From: Thermoproteota archaeon
GTDB lineage: Archaea > Thermoproteota > Thermoprotei_A > Sulfolobales > Desulfurococcaceae
Direction of reading: 5' to 3'
Assembly: GCA_013154205.1 (NCBI GenBank)
Contig: JAADCY010000102.1
Location: 1 to 22,716 of the forward strand
Length of the DNA: 22,716 nt
The translations under genes were made by a program, and so were the position numbers. The notes beneath the pieces are model-generated. The model saw only the letters and a program-made list of their open reading frames with translations. It made no database searches and was not told the origin of the DNA. Positions 7,312 to 15,151 of this stretch are shown one piece after another (the first letter of the stretch is position 1; the number at the start of each line of letters is the position of its first letter).

Positions 7312-8808
7312 ATGGTTTTCTGCCGCCAAGTACGTGTGCTTAGCAATAAGCCGATAACGCGTCTACCGTACTACCGTGTAATACGTGTTGGCAGGTCGTT
7401 CCCCGGCTATGGGGACACCAAGGTAAGCTACACATATCCCCACGGTGAATGTGTACTAGGGCCATGCACTGAGGTAATGGTTGAGGAGTACATCACCTAC
7501 AATATAGATGAGAGCCTAGAGCACAACATTGTCTTAGAGCTCCGCTTCGCGTCCGGGACTAGGGAATACTATGTTTATCCCAAGAAGGTGTGGAGGAAGA
7601 TATACAGTAAGTTCGTGAAGCCCCTGAGCAATGGGGAGCCTCCCCGGGAGGCTGGCACGATACTGTTTGGGCCTCCCGGCACGGGTAAGACGAGCATGGC
7701 ACGGATACTTGCGTGGCTCCACGGATTACACACGGTATATATTGATCCACAGAACATCTTGTCAAAGTATGTGGGTGAGTCCGAGCAGAGGCTACACAAG
7801 TACCTCGGTCTTGCCGAGGCCTATGAGCCTAGCCTTGTATTGTTTGATGATGCCGAGTGGCTTGTCCGTAGCCGTCAGAGCATTCAGGGTGGAGAGGACG
7901 TGGGGACATACTTGGGGATGATGAATATTCTATTGAGAAGGATAGAGCGGTGGAGCCGTGCCAAGCGCATGATAGTGAACATCATAACAACAAATGTCGG
8001 CGAGGAAAAAATAGACCCAGCCCTAAAACGTAGCGGTAGGCTGGCCCGCCCCATCTTTGTCCCGCTCCCGGACTACGAGGCAGTCTATACATTACTAACA
8101 CGTATGGGTGTTGATAAGGAGAAGGCGGAGAAATACGCTATCAAGATAGTGAACGCGGGTCTGCCGATGAGCGATGCCGCATCAATAGCACGAGACCTCC
8201 TAGCCGGAGAGACCCCCGAGATAGAACCGGTAAAGGCGCGCGGCTACATCCGCCTAGTACCACCAACTATCTCGACACTGGAGAAGAAATACCTTGAGAA
8301 ACACAGACTTGTATGCCACGTGCTCAACCAAGGCACAAGAATATGGGTAAACCTAGAGGCCGAGATAGGCGTACCCCTAGTAGCGGCCCTAGTAGGCGTT
8401 ATATGTAAGAAGCCCCTAGTCATACTGCATGATCAGAGACGCTTCGACGAAGCCGCATCCACAGCCTCACTATCCGGAGCCGTGCTCGTAATAACACATG
8501 ACTACATATCCCGAGACGTAGTACGGCTGTTGAACCAGATAACCAGTGCACCAATAATATTCGTCGGCACCACGACCCCGCCCGTACCCTCAGCAATATA
8601 TCCAAGACTAGCCGAGGATCTAGGCGGCATCGAGAACCGCGAACCAATATTCAGGATAGTGGCGGACTACTACAATATAAAGTACAGGAGCGAGGACATA
8701 CACGATATAAAGCACATGGCCCGCGACGCCTTCTCAGTCATGCTCCGAGCCATGAGCGTAGTACGCGGCCACATCAAACACGTGAGGAGATTCACAAGGG
8801 TGGTATAA
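7312..8808 (+). CDS. AAA+ ATPase, Cdc48/Vps4-like, with degenerate second module
   Basis: A 498-residue protein expected to form a ring that unfolds or remodels a protein partner using ATP. Residues 1-105 form an unknown beta-rich N-domain. The AAA+ core has Walker A GPPGTGKT (120-127) and a pore-loop-like SKYVGESE (151-158). Walker B is LVLFDD (175-180), sensor 1 is TTN (226-228), and DPALKRSGRLARP (235-247) supplies the likely arginine fingers. A lid domain follows. The normal catalytic Glu after the Walker B Asp is Asp here, which may slow hydrolysis. Residues ~330-440 resemble a second AAA+ domain lacking a P-loop, with strand patterns VLVITHDYI and IIFVGTTTPP. Codon use changes near 8180, about where the first module ends. 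Its substrate is unknown; the flanking small proteins are the obvious candidates. Confidence 0.9.
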   Translation: MVFCRQVRVLSNKPITRLPYYRVIRVGRSFPGYGDTKVSYTYPHGECVLGPCTEVMVEEYITYNIDESLEHNIVLELRFASGTREYYVYPKKVWRKIYSKFVKPLSNGEPPREAGTILFGPPGTGKTSMARILAWLHGLHTVYIDPQNILSKYVGESEQRLHKYLGLAEAYEPSLVLFDDAEWLVRSRQSIQGGEDVGTYLGMMNILLRRIERWSRAKRMIVNIITTNVGEEKIDPALKRSGRLARPIFVPLPDYEAVYTLLTRMGVDKEKAEKYAIKIVNAGLPMSDAASIARDLLAGETPEIEPVKARGYIRLVPPTISTLEKKYLEKHRLVCHVLNQGTRIWVNLEAEIGVPLVAALVGVICKKPLVILHDQRRFDEAASTASLSGAVLVITHDYISRDVVRLLNQITSAPIIFVGTTTPPVPSAIYPRLAEDLGGIENREPIFRIVADYYNIKYRSEDIHDIKHMARDAFSVMLRAMSVVRGHIKHVRRFTRVV

Positions 8809-9213
8809 ATGATGATACAAGACTATATCGCCGGATACATAATCATACAGGTCGGCACAATGATATTATCAGCCATGCTCATAATACCACTACTAGCATC
8901 CAATAAAAAACCACGGACAAAATACGCTACACTCCTAGCAATGCTGATACCATCACTATGCTTCCAGCTACTAACACGTACAACAACCACAATAGAAACA
9001 ATAAACAACACACTAGTACATATACAGAGCATGGACATACTCGGAAAAACAATAATAAAAATAGCAACAAACCCGTCACACCTACTCTACATGGATCCAC
9101 GGCTTCTATTCCTCTACATGTTTACACTAACACTAACAGTTTCTTCAGCACTAGGCATACTACTCGTATATCTCATACAGGCTCTCGAACGGAGGGAACG
9201 GAGGAGGGGATAA
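8809..9213 (+). CDS. Small membrane protein following the AAA+ ATPase
   Basis: A 134-residue protein with no recognised family. It starts at the first of two adjacent ATG codons immediately after the AAA+ stop (TAAATGATG), with GGGTGGT about 4-10 bases upstream. Hydrophobic segments are visible at about residues 6-30 (YIAGYIIIQVGTMILSAML) and 100-125 (LLFLYMFTLTLTVSSALGIL). A weaker one lies at 40-56. The loop between them is Thr-rich and contains one NNT sequon. The C-terminus is strongly basic (ERRERRRG), expected to be cytoplasmic. The stop overlaps the next start (TAATG). It probably belongs to the same membrane complex as the AAA+ ATPase. Confidence 0.75.
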   Translation: MMIQDYIAGYIIIQVGTMILSAMLIIPLLASNKKPRTKYATLLAMLIPSLCFQLLTRTTTTIETINNTLVHIQSMDILGKTIIKIATNPSHLLYMDPRLLFLYMFTLTLTVSSALGILLVYLIQALERRERRRG

Positions 9214-10280
9214 TGAGGATAGCTATGGTTGGATGGGAGGCCCCCTATATGTTTGAGTACGGGGGCCTCTCCACCTTTAACAGGTACTTGATAAAAGCTC
9301 TTTTGGACATGGGGCACGAGGTGCTCTGGATAGGGCTTCACCCGGATCCAAGGATGCGTGGACTGCATCGGACAGATATGGACGGCTATCGGATATACAT
9401 CGTGGATACTCCGGGGACACTAGACCCACGTGGAGACCTGCCACGGGTATGGGCACGGCTGAGCGATGTGGAGGGCTTGCTGGGAGACATAGACCTGCTG
9501 GTAATTCATGATTTTCACCTAGCACCTATAGCGCTCTACACGGAGCGGTACAATGTGGATACAAGGCTCTATCTACACATAGCCAGCCTAGACCCCGTGG
9601 AATCACTAGCAATACTCCGCTCCACACACGTCTATACAAACTCGCAGATGATGATGGAAAAACTAGTGAAGCCCCACACCCAGAACCTCTGCTTCATCCA
9701 CAACCACGGCCTACCGGTCTTAGAGATTGTCTACCCAGCTCCGCCGGAATGGCCTAAGGAGCTCCTAGACTCTGCAGAGATGTGGCGGGACTGGGCAAGG
9801 AAACAATACGATCTAGGCGGCGAGATAAACGCATTGGTGTTCGGACGTAACCAGGACAACAAGATGACCCCCCACCTATTCGACGCCATAGGCAAGCTCT
9901 GGGATCAAGACTTAAAGCTCAACCTCGTCGTGGCCGGGCGGGGCTGGCCCGAGTACAGGCGTGGATGGCTACGTATGATGGGGGAGCTACCCGAGGACAA
10001 GAAACTAGCACTAATGATGGAGGCCGACCTATTCATACTGCCGAGCAGGTTCGAGCCATTCGGCATGGTAGTCCTAGAAGCAATAGAGGCAGGAGTACAA
10101 CACATAGCACTATCAATACACTCAGGAGCCAAAGAGGTAGTCGAAGCACCCACATTCAATCCGGACAACACGGAAAGCATAATACAAGCCATACGGGAAG
10201 CCCTAGAAACAAAAGCAGAGTATAGGCAAGAATATCGTGGATGGAGCTGGAGAAAAGCCGCAGAAAAAATAATAAGCTAA
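9213..10280 (+). CDS. GT-B glycosyltransferase (GT4/GT5-like)
   Basis: A 355-residue glycosyltransferase. ATG at 9213 overlaps the previous TAA and follows GGAGGAGGGGA; the frame is open further upstream but that part is a shadow of the preceding gene. The N-terminus MRIAMVGWEAPYMFEYGGLS resembles the donor-loop region of glycogen-synthase-like enzymes. The C-terminal Rossmann domain begins near INALVFGRNQDNK. It includes ADLFILPSRFEPFG with the E-x7-E motif (E281, E289), used in GT4/GT5 enzymes to bind the nucleotide sugar. It would act in the cytoplasm on a glycan or a protein. Being the last gene of the AAA+ operon suggests it glycosylates a component made there. Its stop codon overlaps that of the convergent gene by 4 bases. 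Confidence 0.86.
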   Translation: MRIAMVGWEAPYMFEYGGLSTFNRYLIKALLDMGHEVLWIGLHPDPRMRGLHRTDMDGYRIYIVDTPGTLDPRGDLPRVWARLSDVEGLLGDIDLLVIHDFHLAPIALYTERYNVDTRLYLHIASLDPVESLAILRSTHVYTNSQMMMEKLVKPHTQNLCFIHNHGLPVLEIVYPAPPEWPKELLDSAEMWRDWARKQYDLGGEINALVFGRNQDNKMTPHLFDAIGKLWDQDLKLNLVVAGRGWPEYRRGWLRMMGELPEDKKLALMMEADLFILPSRFEPFGMVVLEAIEAGVQHIALSIHSGAKEVVEAPTFNPDNTESIIQAIREALETKAEYRQEYRGWSWRKAAEKIIS

Positions 10281-10552
10281 TATTTTCTTATCCATATATC
10301 TTCTTCTAGCTCAAAATCAATAAGTGTGTCATCGACATCATAGAATGGTTGTTCATATTTTACATGTAGGTTTCCATCACGGTCTGGGAATATTGATAAT
10401 ATTTTTGAGCCACGATAGAATTCTCCTAGTACTTCCCTAATAGTGCGACCAATTACCACTATGTTACCATATGCTAGTATATATTTTCCTTTGAACTTGT
10501 ATATTGAGGCAGGCTCCTTATGGTGGGTGTATATGGGAAGTAGTTCGACCAT
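10277..10552 (-). CDS. Small unknown protein of the shared-leader group
   Basis: A 91-residue protein if started at the ATG at 10552, which is favoured because AGGTGA lies 5 bases upstream and a TTTAAA box sits about 35 bases upstream. The frame extends to an ATG at 10609, but that start would lie upstream of the TATA box. The sequence is compact and beta-rich, with an acidic C-terminal half (DVDDTLIDFELEED). The segment IREVLGEFYRGSKILSIFPDRDGNLHVKY resembles the C-terminal half of the 103-residue protein at 15152-15463, suggesting distant paralogy. No function can be assigned. It stands alone between two large + strand operons and has the same promoter/leader as the accessory cassette 6 kb away. 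Confidence 0.65.
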   Translation of the reverse strand: MVELLPIYTHHKEPASIYKFKGKYILAYGNIVVIGRTIREVLGEFYRGSKILSIFPDRDGNLHVKYEQPFYDVDDTLIDFELEEDIWIRKY

Positions 10553-10627
10553 GTTTTCACCTATTCTAGTTATATGTCTAGGATGGTTTAAAAATCTTTC
10601 TATATACATAACAAGAAAACTATATAG
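10550..10627 (-). promoter_or_regulatory. Promoter and leader, copy A of a repeated regulatory element
   Basis: Read on the minus strand: the palindrome CTATATAG (10627-10620), then TTTAAA (10592-10587), then CTAGACATATAACTAG, then AGGTGAAAACATG with the start at 10552. The stretch from TTTAAA to ATG is nearly identical to 16890-16847, and CTATATAG lies at the same distance (27 versus 28 bases) from the box in both. Confidence 0.75.
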
Positions 10628-10694
10628 GCTGTAGTAGTCGAGGTCAAAGATAAGTATTGATTATACAGTATTTTATTCTAGGGGTGATTGTTTA

Positions 10695-13600
10695 GTGAGT
10701 GAGAAGCCTATCATGATTACCAAGAATACGGTTGAGACGAGGGTTGTTACGGTCGTTGTTGGTGGAGGTAGGGTTGTTACTCATGTTGTTACGCCCTATA
10801 TCACGATCCCCGTGAACATCGAACAAGGCTCTAGTACAACTACATCCTCCGTAACGTCTACTGTGTCATCTGTTTCTACGTCTGTCTCTACCTCTACGGC
10901 TTCCAAGACCATACGGAGTAAGCAAAACATTATATCTACTGGTGGCTCGGCGAACCAGGTAATTCCCGGGGAGAGTAGTGGTGGGGGAGTGGATACTAAG
11001 TCTACGGCTGGTTATTGGAGGACTACGTTGCAGGGGTTACTGGAGACGCTGTCGTTTAAGCTTAAGGTGTTGAAGAATAAGGGCTATACCTATGTGGATA
11101 GTATTTGGGGAGAGATAGAGGATCTCATAGCGGAGACCAAACAGTTTCTCGGTGAGTTGAAACAGTATAAGGACAGTGATGTCCTACCTGTTGATCTGGT
11201 TGATAAGCTGAAAAGCTTCTACAAGAAAGCTAACGGTGTGGCTGGCGAGGTAGACAATCTACCAAACCTCACGAAGCCGAACCTACAGGTCTTGATTGAT
11301 GAGAAAGACTTGTCTGATCCGGATATGGCTGTGCTTAAGGCTATGGGTAAGTGGATTGCTCAGAAACCGGTTCTTGAACACTATAAGAACATGGCTAAGT
11401 ACTTATTGGCCGTTATAACCGGTTATGCAGGACACTTGACAGAGGACACCTATAATATGCTCCACAAGACAGTTATGGATGCATTGAATGATCTCGATAA
11501 ACTGGAATCACTAGTGGATAGCGGGAAGCTAGACCCGCATAAAGCGGATGTCCTCCTGCTTATCAACCGTGTCGTGAATGATGTAGCGGCTCTCCAGACG
11601 CTCTACAACAAGTTCATTCCACGGCTGGTGAAGCTCCAGGGTATTGAGAACAGGAGTGTCTATGAGGCGTTGAAGGGTAACCGTGATGCGTGGGAGAAGA
11701 TTAAGTCTGGTGTTGAGAAGTGTGTTGAAGATAAGGTTGGCTCCTCGGTTAGTGATAGTGATATAGGGAGTGTTCTCGGGGGTTCTTCGGGCTCTGAGAT
11801 TGCTTCGGCTTTGAGCCGGTGTCTTAAGAAGTATAAGGTTGGCTATGATGAGTTCTTGACGCTTTTGACGATTTATGGTAATCTCAATAAGAAGCCGGAG
11901 GAGATGAAGCCGGGCCCGGTGGCTAAGATAAGGTGGGGTCTGGATAAGCTGGCTAAGTATGTTTATTTCCCATTGACGCTTGGGAATGAGGCGGCCCAGT
12001 ACCTGTACAGCCTCGCCGATAAGACCAAGGATAACCCGGCACTGTCTACCGCCTATATGCTTCTCGGCCTCCTAGCACAGGCGGGTGGTGCTGTGGGCAC
12101 GGGTGTTGAGGCCGGCGTTATAAGTGCATTGACGGGCGGTGTGGGGCTAGCGGTATTCGCAGGTGTGGGGCTGGCTGATCTGGCTAACCAGATAGCCTAT
12201 TACTTCACAGACCCGAACTTCCGTGACGCAGTGGATCAGCTTATACAGGATGTCAAGTCTGGCAAGATGAGTGCCTCGGAGCTCGGCACCATAGCCGGTG
12301 CACTTATCACGTTGGCCGCTATGCCTCTCGGGGACAAGCTGGTCAAGTTCAAGTGGGGAGGTAAGCTAAGCATCTACGACAAGGTTCTTGATGCGAAGAA
12401 GATGGTGTATAGTAAGATAGCGGATAAGCTCTACAAGGTAATCGAGAGCATAAAGGATAAGCATCCCAAGCTGGCGGCCTCGCTTATGAAGCTCTATCTC
12501 AAGGCGTTGGAGAAGAGTAGCTATAAGGTCGGCGTTGTAAGGCTTATGGGTGGGGAGCACCCAGAGGAGGTACAGGTAGTAGCGAAGCCGAGTCTTGACG
12601 AGGATGGTAATCTTGTTATTACGTTGTTTGTGAAGGAGAAGGGCCGAATTATAGGTAAGTACACCGTTGAGCCCCTCGACACACGTTTCGCTAGTGCCAG
12701 CTATGTGGAGGGAGATAATCTCTGGGATGTACAGCTAGGCATCATGAGGAAAATAATCGATAAGTTCAACGGGCGCCTAGGGGCTAAACAGGTAGATGAG
12801 GCCATAAACACTATTATTAAGACTATCAATGAGCTGGGCAGGGATCCGAAGCTCATCGATGATGCCAAGGCGATGATAAACAATATCTTGAAGGGAAGGT
12901 TCAAGGTAGGCGTTGTGAGCCATGCTACGTATAAGGCGGACTACCTCATAGTGCCGGGCGAGAAGACCGGTAGGATAGTCATTATCCCTAAGAGCGGCGG
13001 TAAGCCCTTATCGGCTATGTATCATATTGTCCGTGGAGAGCAGAGCGTGGCCCATATAGAGTTCACGAGCTCTTCTCATGAGGGTCTTGTGCCGCCCGAG
13101 GTTTTCCAGAAGATATTGTTTGATCTTACAAATACTGATGCGTTCAAGGATGTCCACTTGATAGATGTGAAGTCCCCTAATCAGAACACGGTTGTGCTTG
13201 TACGTGAGGGTGATAGGTGGAGCTTTCTCTCGGAGAAGGGCGGGGTCGTGGTTGGTCGTGGCAAGGAGTTCGATGTTAAGATCGGGGATGCTGTGTTTAA
13301 GGGTGATGGTGTGCTCAGGAGCGTGTATGCTGTGAGCAAGGACGGCAAGTACGTGAGTCTCTTGGTGGCTAAGATAAAGTTTGGTAAACAGGCGTCTAAG
13401 CAGTTATTTAGTGAGCTATTAAGGCTCGGCATGGATCCCGATACTGGTGCTGGGTTTGAGAAGCTCTTGACGGACGGGTTCCGTTTCGCCGTGGAGGAGC
13501 TACGGAAGGGCATGGATCCCGATACTGTGATAAAGCAGGTTAGCTCTAAGATATGGGAGGGCCTTGGTAACATGGGCATGGATGAGGAGGCCGCTAATAC

Positions 13601-14624
13601 TCTCAGCCAGGCACTGGCTCAGAAGCTTGTACAGATAGCGAAGGCGTTGGGTGATAAGGCTAGCAGGGCTAGGCCGGTCGGGATTATAACGAAGTCTGGC
13701 GACACGGTTTCTCTTCAGCTCAAGATGGTTGTGCCGGAATCGGCTATGAGCCAGGCAGTCAAGGCTATGAGCCAGGAGGAGAAAGCGGAGCTGATAGAGA
13801 AGGCGGCGGGGGAGAACACGGTATTGACGGAGAAGAGCCTTGTGGAGGAGATAAGTAAGGAGACCGGGCTCCCCGTGTCGGCGGCGGCGGAGATAGTGGA
13901 GGATGTGCTGAGCAAGGTGATCGAGAAGCCTGTCTATGTTGTCCGTACCCTAGAGGGCGGCGGGGTTGTAACGGCTACCCGTACAGAGGGCTTAGTGGTG
14001 CAGGCTCCACTGGAGGAGAAGGTATCGATTCCTGAGCTCCATGAGGATGTGTATCTCGTGCACCAGGTGGAGCGGGAGGCCCCGCCCCTAAGGGTTACAC
14101 GGGTAGTGGAGCGCTTGGTCGAGCTCCCCGGCTCTGAGAGGATCGATATACCGGTGCTTGAGAAACAAGTGTATCTTGTGACTGAGAAACAGGTGCCCGG
14201 CTCTGTCGAGACGGTGCGTAGCGTGACGAACAACGTCTTGGAGCGTGCCTTGGAGGAGAAGGCTACGGTACCGGTGCAGGAGCAGGACATATATAATGTG
14301 GTCATCGAGAAGAAGATGCCTAAGGTGTTGGAGTTTACACGCTCAATCACTAATATTATACCGTTCTCGGTGGAGGAATCTGGGATAGTGGTGCCTGTGG
14401 AGAAGACTGTTACGATAACGCTTACAATACCTGTGCTGAAACAGGTGTATGTGCCGGCCGAGAAGCTTAAGACCGTGCCACGGGAGAGCGGCGGCGGTAA
14501 GCCGGGCACGGCTGTCCCAGCCCCGCCATGGATGATACCGTCACCGCCCGGTGTACGTAGCTTTGCCGGTGGCGGAGCCGTGGGCGGAGAAGGAGAGGAG
14601 CAGTACGAGGTAGTCCAGATATAG
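10695..14624 (+). CDS. Giant protein with hydrophobic core and C-terminal beta repeats
   Basis: A 1309-residue protein unlike any family I recognise. GTG at 10695 follows GGGGTGA by 7 bases. Order of regions: a beta-rich N-terminus with VVTVVVGGGRVVTHVVTPY (about 18-36); a Ser/Thr-rich linker (about 46-72); a long helical region (100-440); a Gly/Ala-rich hydrophobic stretch (about 450-495, plus 530-545) that could insert in a membrane; a mixed domain with two GMDPDT motifs at 912 and 939; and a C-terminal set of about four repeats of 40-41 residues (about 1110-1260) built around IPxLxxxVYLV. A Gly/Pro-rich, acidic tail ends the protein. There is no signal peptide. It may be a structural or fibre-like component, a tape-measure-like protein or an injected protein; the sequence does not decide. 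Confidence 0.85.
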   Translation: MSEKPIMITKNTVETRVVTVVVGGGRVVTHVVTPYITIPVNIEQGSSTTTSSVTSTVSSVSTSVSTSTASKTIRSKQNIISTGGSANQVIPGESSGGGVDTKSTAGYWRTTLQGLLETLSFKLKVLKNKGYTYVDSIWGEIEDLIAETKQFLGELKQYKDSDVLPVDLVDKLKSFYKKANGVAGEVDNLPNLTKPNLQVLIDEKDLSDPDMAVLKAMGKWIAQKPVLEHYKNMAKYLLAVITGYAGHLTEDTYNMLHKTVMDALNDLDKLESLVDSGKLDPHKADVLLLINRVVNDVAALQTLYNKFIPRLVKLQGIENRSVYEALKGNRDAWEKIKSGVEKCVEDKVGSSVSDSDIGSVLGGSSGSEIASALSRCLKKYKVGYDEFLTLLTIYGNLNKKPEEMKPGPVAKIRWGLDKLAKYVYFPLTLGNEAAQYLYSLADKTKDNPALSTAYMLLGLLAQAGGAVGTGVEAGVISALTGGVGLAVFAGVGLADLANQIAYYFTDPNFRDAVDQLIQDVKSGKMSASELGTIAGALITLAAMPLGDKLVKFKWGGKLSIYDKVLDAKKMVYSKIADKLYKVIESIKDKHPKLAASLMKLYLKALEKSSYKVGVVRLMGGEHPEEVQVVAKPSLDEDGNLVITLFVKEKGRIIGKYTVEPLDTRFASASYVEGDNLWDVQLGIMRKIIDKFNGRLGAKQVDEAINTIIKTINELGRDPKLIDDAKAMINNILKGRFKVGVVSHATYKADYLIVPGEKTGRIVIIPKSGGKPLSAMYHIVRGEQSVAHIEFTSSSHEGLVPPEVFQKILFDLTNTDAFKDVHLIDVKSPNQNTVVLVREGDRWSFLSEKGGVVVGRGKEFDVKIGDAVFKGDGVLRSVYAVSKDGKYVSLLVAKIKFGKQASKQLFSELLRLGMDPDTGAGFEKLLTDGFRFAVEELRKGMDPDTVIKQVSSKIWEGLGNMGMDEEAANTLSQALAQKLVQIAKALGDKASRARPVGIITKSGDTVSLQLKMVVPESAMSQAVKAMSQEEKAELIEKAAGENTVLTEKSLVEEISKETGLPVSAAAEIVEDVLSKVIEKPVYVVRTLEGGGVVTATRTEGLVVQAPLEEKVSIPELHEDVYLVHQVEREAPPLRVTRVVERLVELPGSERIDIPVLEKQVYLVTEKQVPGSVETVRSVTNNVLERALEEKATVPVQEQDIYNVVIEKKMPKVLEFTRSITNIIPFSVEESGIVVPVEKTVTITLTIPVLKQVYVPAEKLKTVPRESGGGKPGTAVPAPPWMIPSPPGVRSFAGGGAVGGEGEEQYEVVQI
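13428..13527 (+). repeat. 19-base direct repeat encoding GMDPDT twice
   Basis: GGCATGGATCCCGATACTG occurs at 13428-13446 and again at 13509-13527, 81 bases (27 codons) apart and in the same frame. A third related segment, GMDEEAAN, follows about 22 residues later. The surrounding protein looks like a repeated helical unit, so this may be a recent internal duplication. Confidence 0.7.
14022..14450 (+). repeat. Four imperfect ~40-residue repeats in the giant protein
   Basis: Units begin near 14022 (VSIPELHEDVYLV), 14142 (IDIPVLEKQVYLV), 14264 (TVPVQEQDIYNVV) and 14387 (IVVPVEKTVTITL). The period is 40-41 codons. Each has the core, a charged Pro-containing turn (for example TEKQVPGS), then an R-S-V/I-T-N type strand. 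The DNA has diverged, so this is an old protein repeat rather than a recent DNA duplication. Confidence 0.75.
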
Positions 14625-14680
14625 CGTGGATTGGGGAAAACATGGGCTGAAAAATGTATATGAGCTAGGTAATCTACCAG

Positions 14681-14697
14681 AAAAACACCCTGTTTTT
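14681..14697. terminator. Probable bidirectional terminator between convergent genes
   Basis: AAAAACA, a CCC loop and TGTTTTT form a perfect 7-base palindrome, followed on the + strand by more T-rich sequence. It lies between the + strand giant gene (ends 14624) and the minus-strand gene that ends at 14701, and gives a T-run in both directions. The rest of 14625-14700 holds nothing else I can identify. Confidence 0.6.
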
Positions 14698-14700
14698 ATT

Positions 14701-15144
14701 TTATTGTAACAATTGGAAATCAGTAATCCAATGACCCTTAATCAAACACTTATCCCTATTATCTCTATAGACAATATTTAGCCCGCTAAGATCTAGCAAA
14801 CCATTAATAAATGCCTTTCTTAGCATATCTTCAGCAACAATAATAGGATCGCCATTGACTATTTCAAAACCCAGTATATCCCTACATTCAGATCCACCCC
14901 ATTCTCCAAGGCAATAATAAAATATTTCAACTTCGACAATGTTAATATCACGACAATATTGTTCATGACATTTGAAAAATCCATGTTCTTTACAGCGACA
15001 TAGTTTTGCCCTCGCTGGCATTATTGTAAGTCTGTGTACAAGATAAATAGTATTGTTAATTAGTATCCTTATTCCTCCTGCAATATTGATACCAGATCCT
15101 CTTTTTTCTTTTGATTGTGTATATATTGTTGTCATGTATGTCAT
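14701..15144 (-). CDS. Cys-rich unknown protein, last gene of the minus-strand cassette
   Basis: A 147-residue protein with no family recognised. The ATG at 15144 is preferred: GGTGA, which contains the previous gene's stop, ends 7 bases before it. An ATG at 15168 would overlap that gene and has no better site. The middle has a Cys/His cluster, LCRCKEHGFFKCHEQYC, with further Cys at YYCLGEWGGSEC and DKCLIKGH. This is suggestive of a small metal-binding site, but spacing does not match a standard zinc finger and disulfides are possible. The DNA is AT-rich relative to the neighbouring giant genes, as in the other cassette genes. It ends at the terminator palindrome. Confidence 0.65.
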   Translation of the reverse strand: MTYMTTIYTQSKEKRGSGINIAGGIRILINNTIYLVHRLTIMPARAKLCRCKEHGFFKCHEQYCRDINIVEVEIFYYCLGEWGGSECRDILGFEIVNGDPIIVAEDMLRKAFINGLLDLSGLNIVYRDNRDKCLIKGHWITDFQLLQ

Positions 15145-15151
15145 ATTTATT

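Noticed and set aside
10553..10609. N-terminal extension of the small minus-strand protein to the ATG at 10609
   Set aside because: The extension would start upstream of the TTTAAA box, and the corresponding stretch at 16850-16905 matches at the DNA level as a promoter and leader followed by a different frame.
13934..14509. A 191-codon minus-strand frame opposite the repeats of the 1309-residue protein
   Set aside because: It is Ser/Thr-rich low-complexity sequence without start signals, explained as a shadow of the + strand coding repeats.
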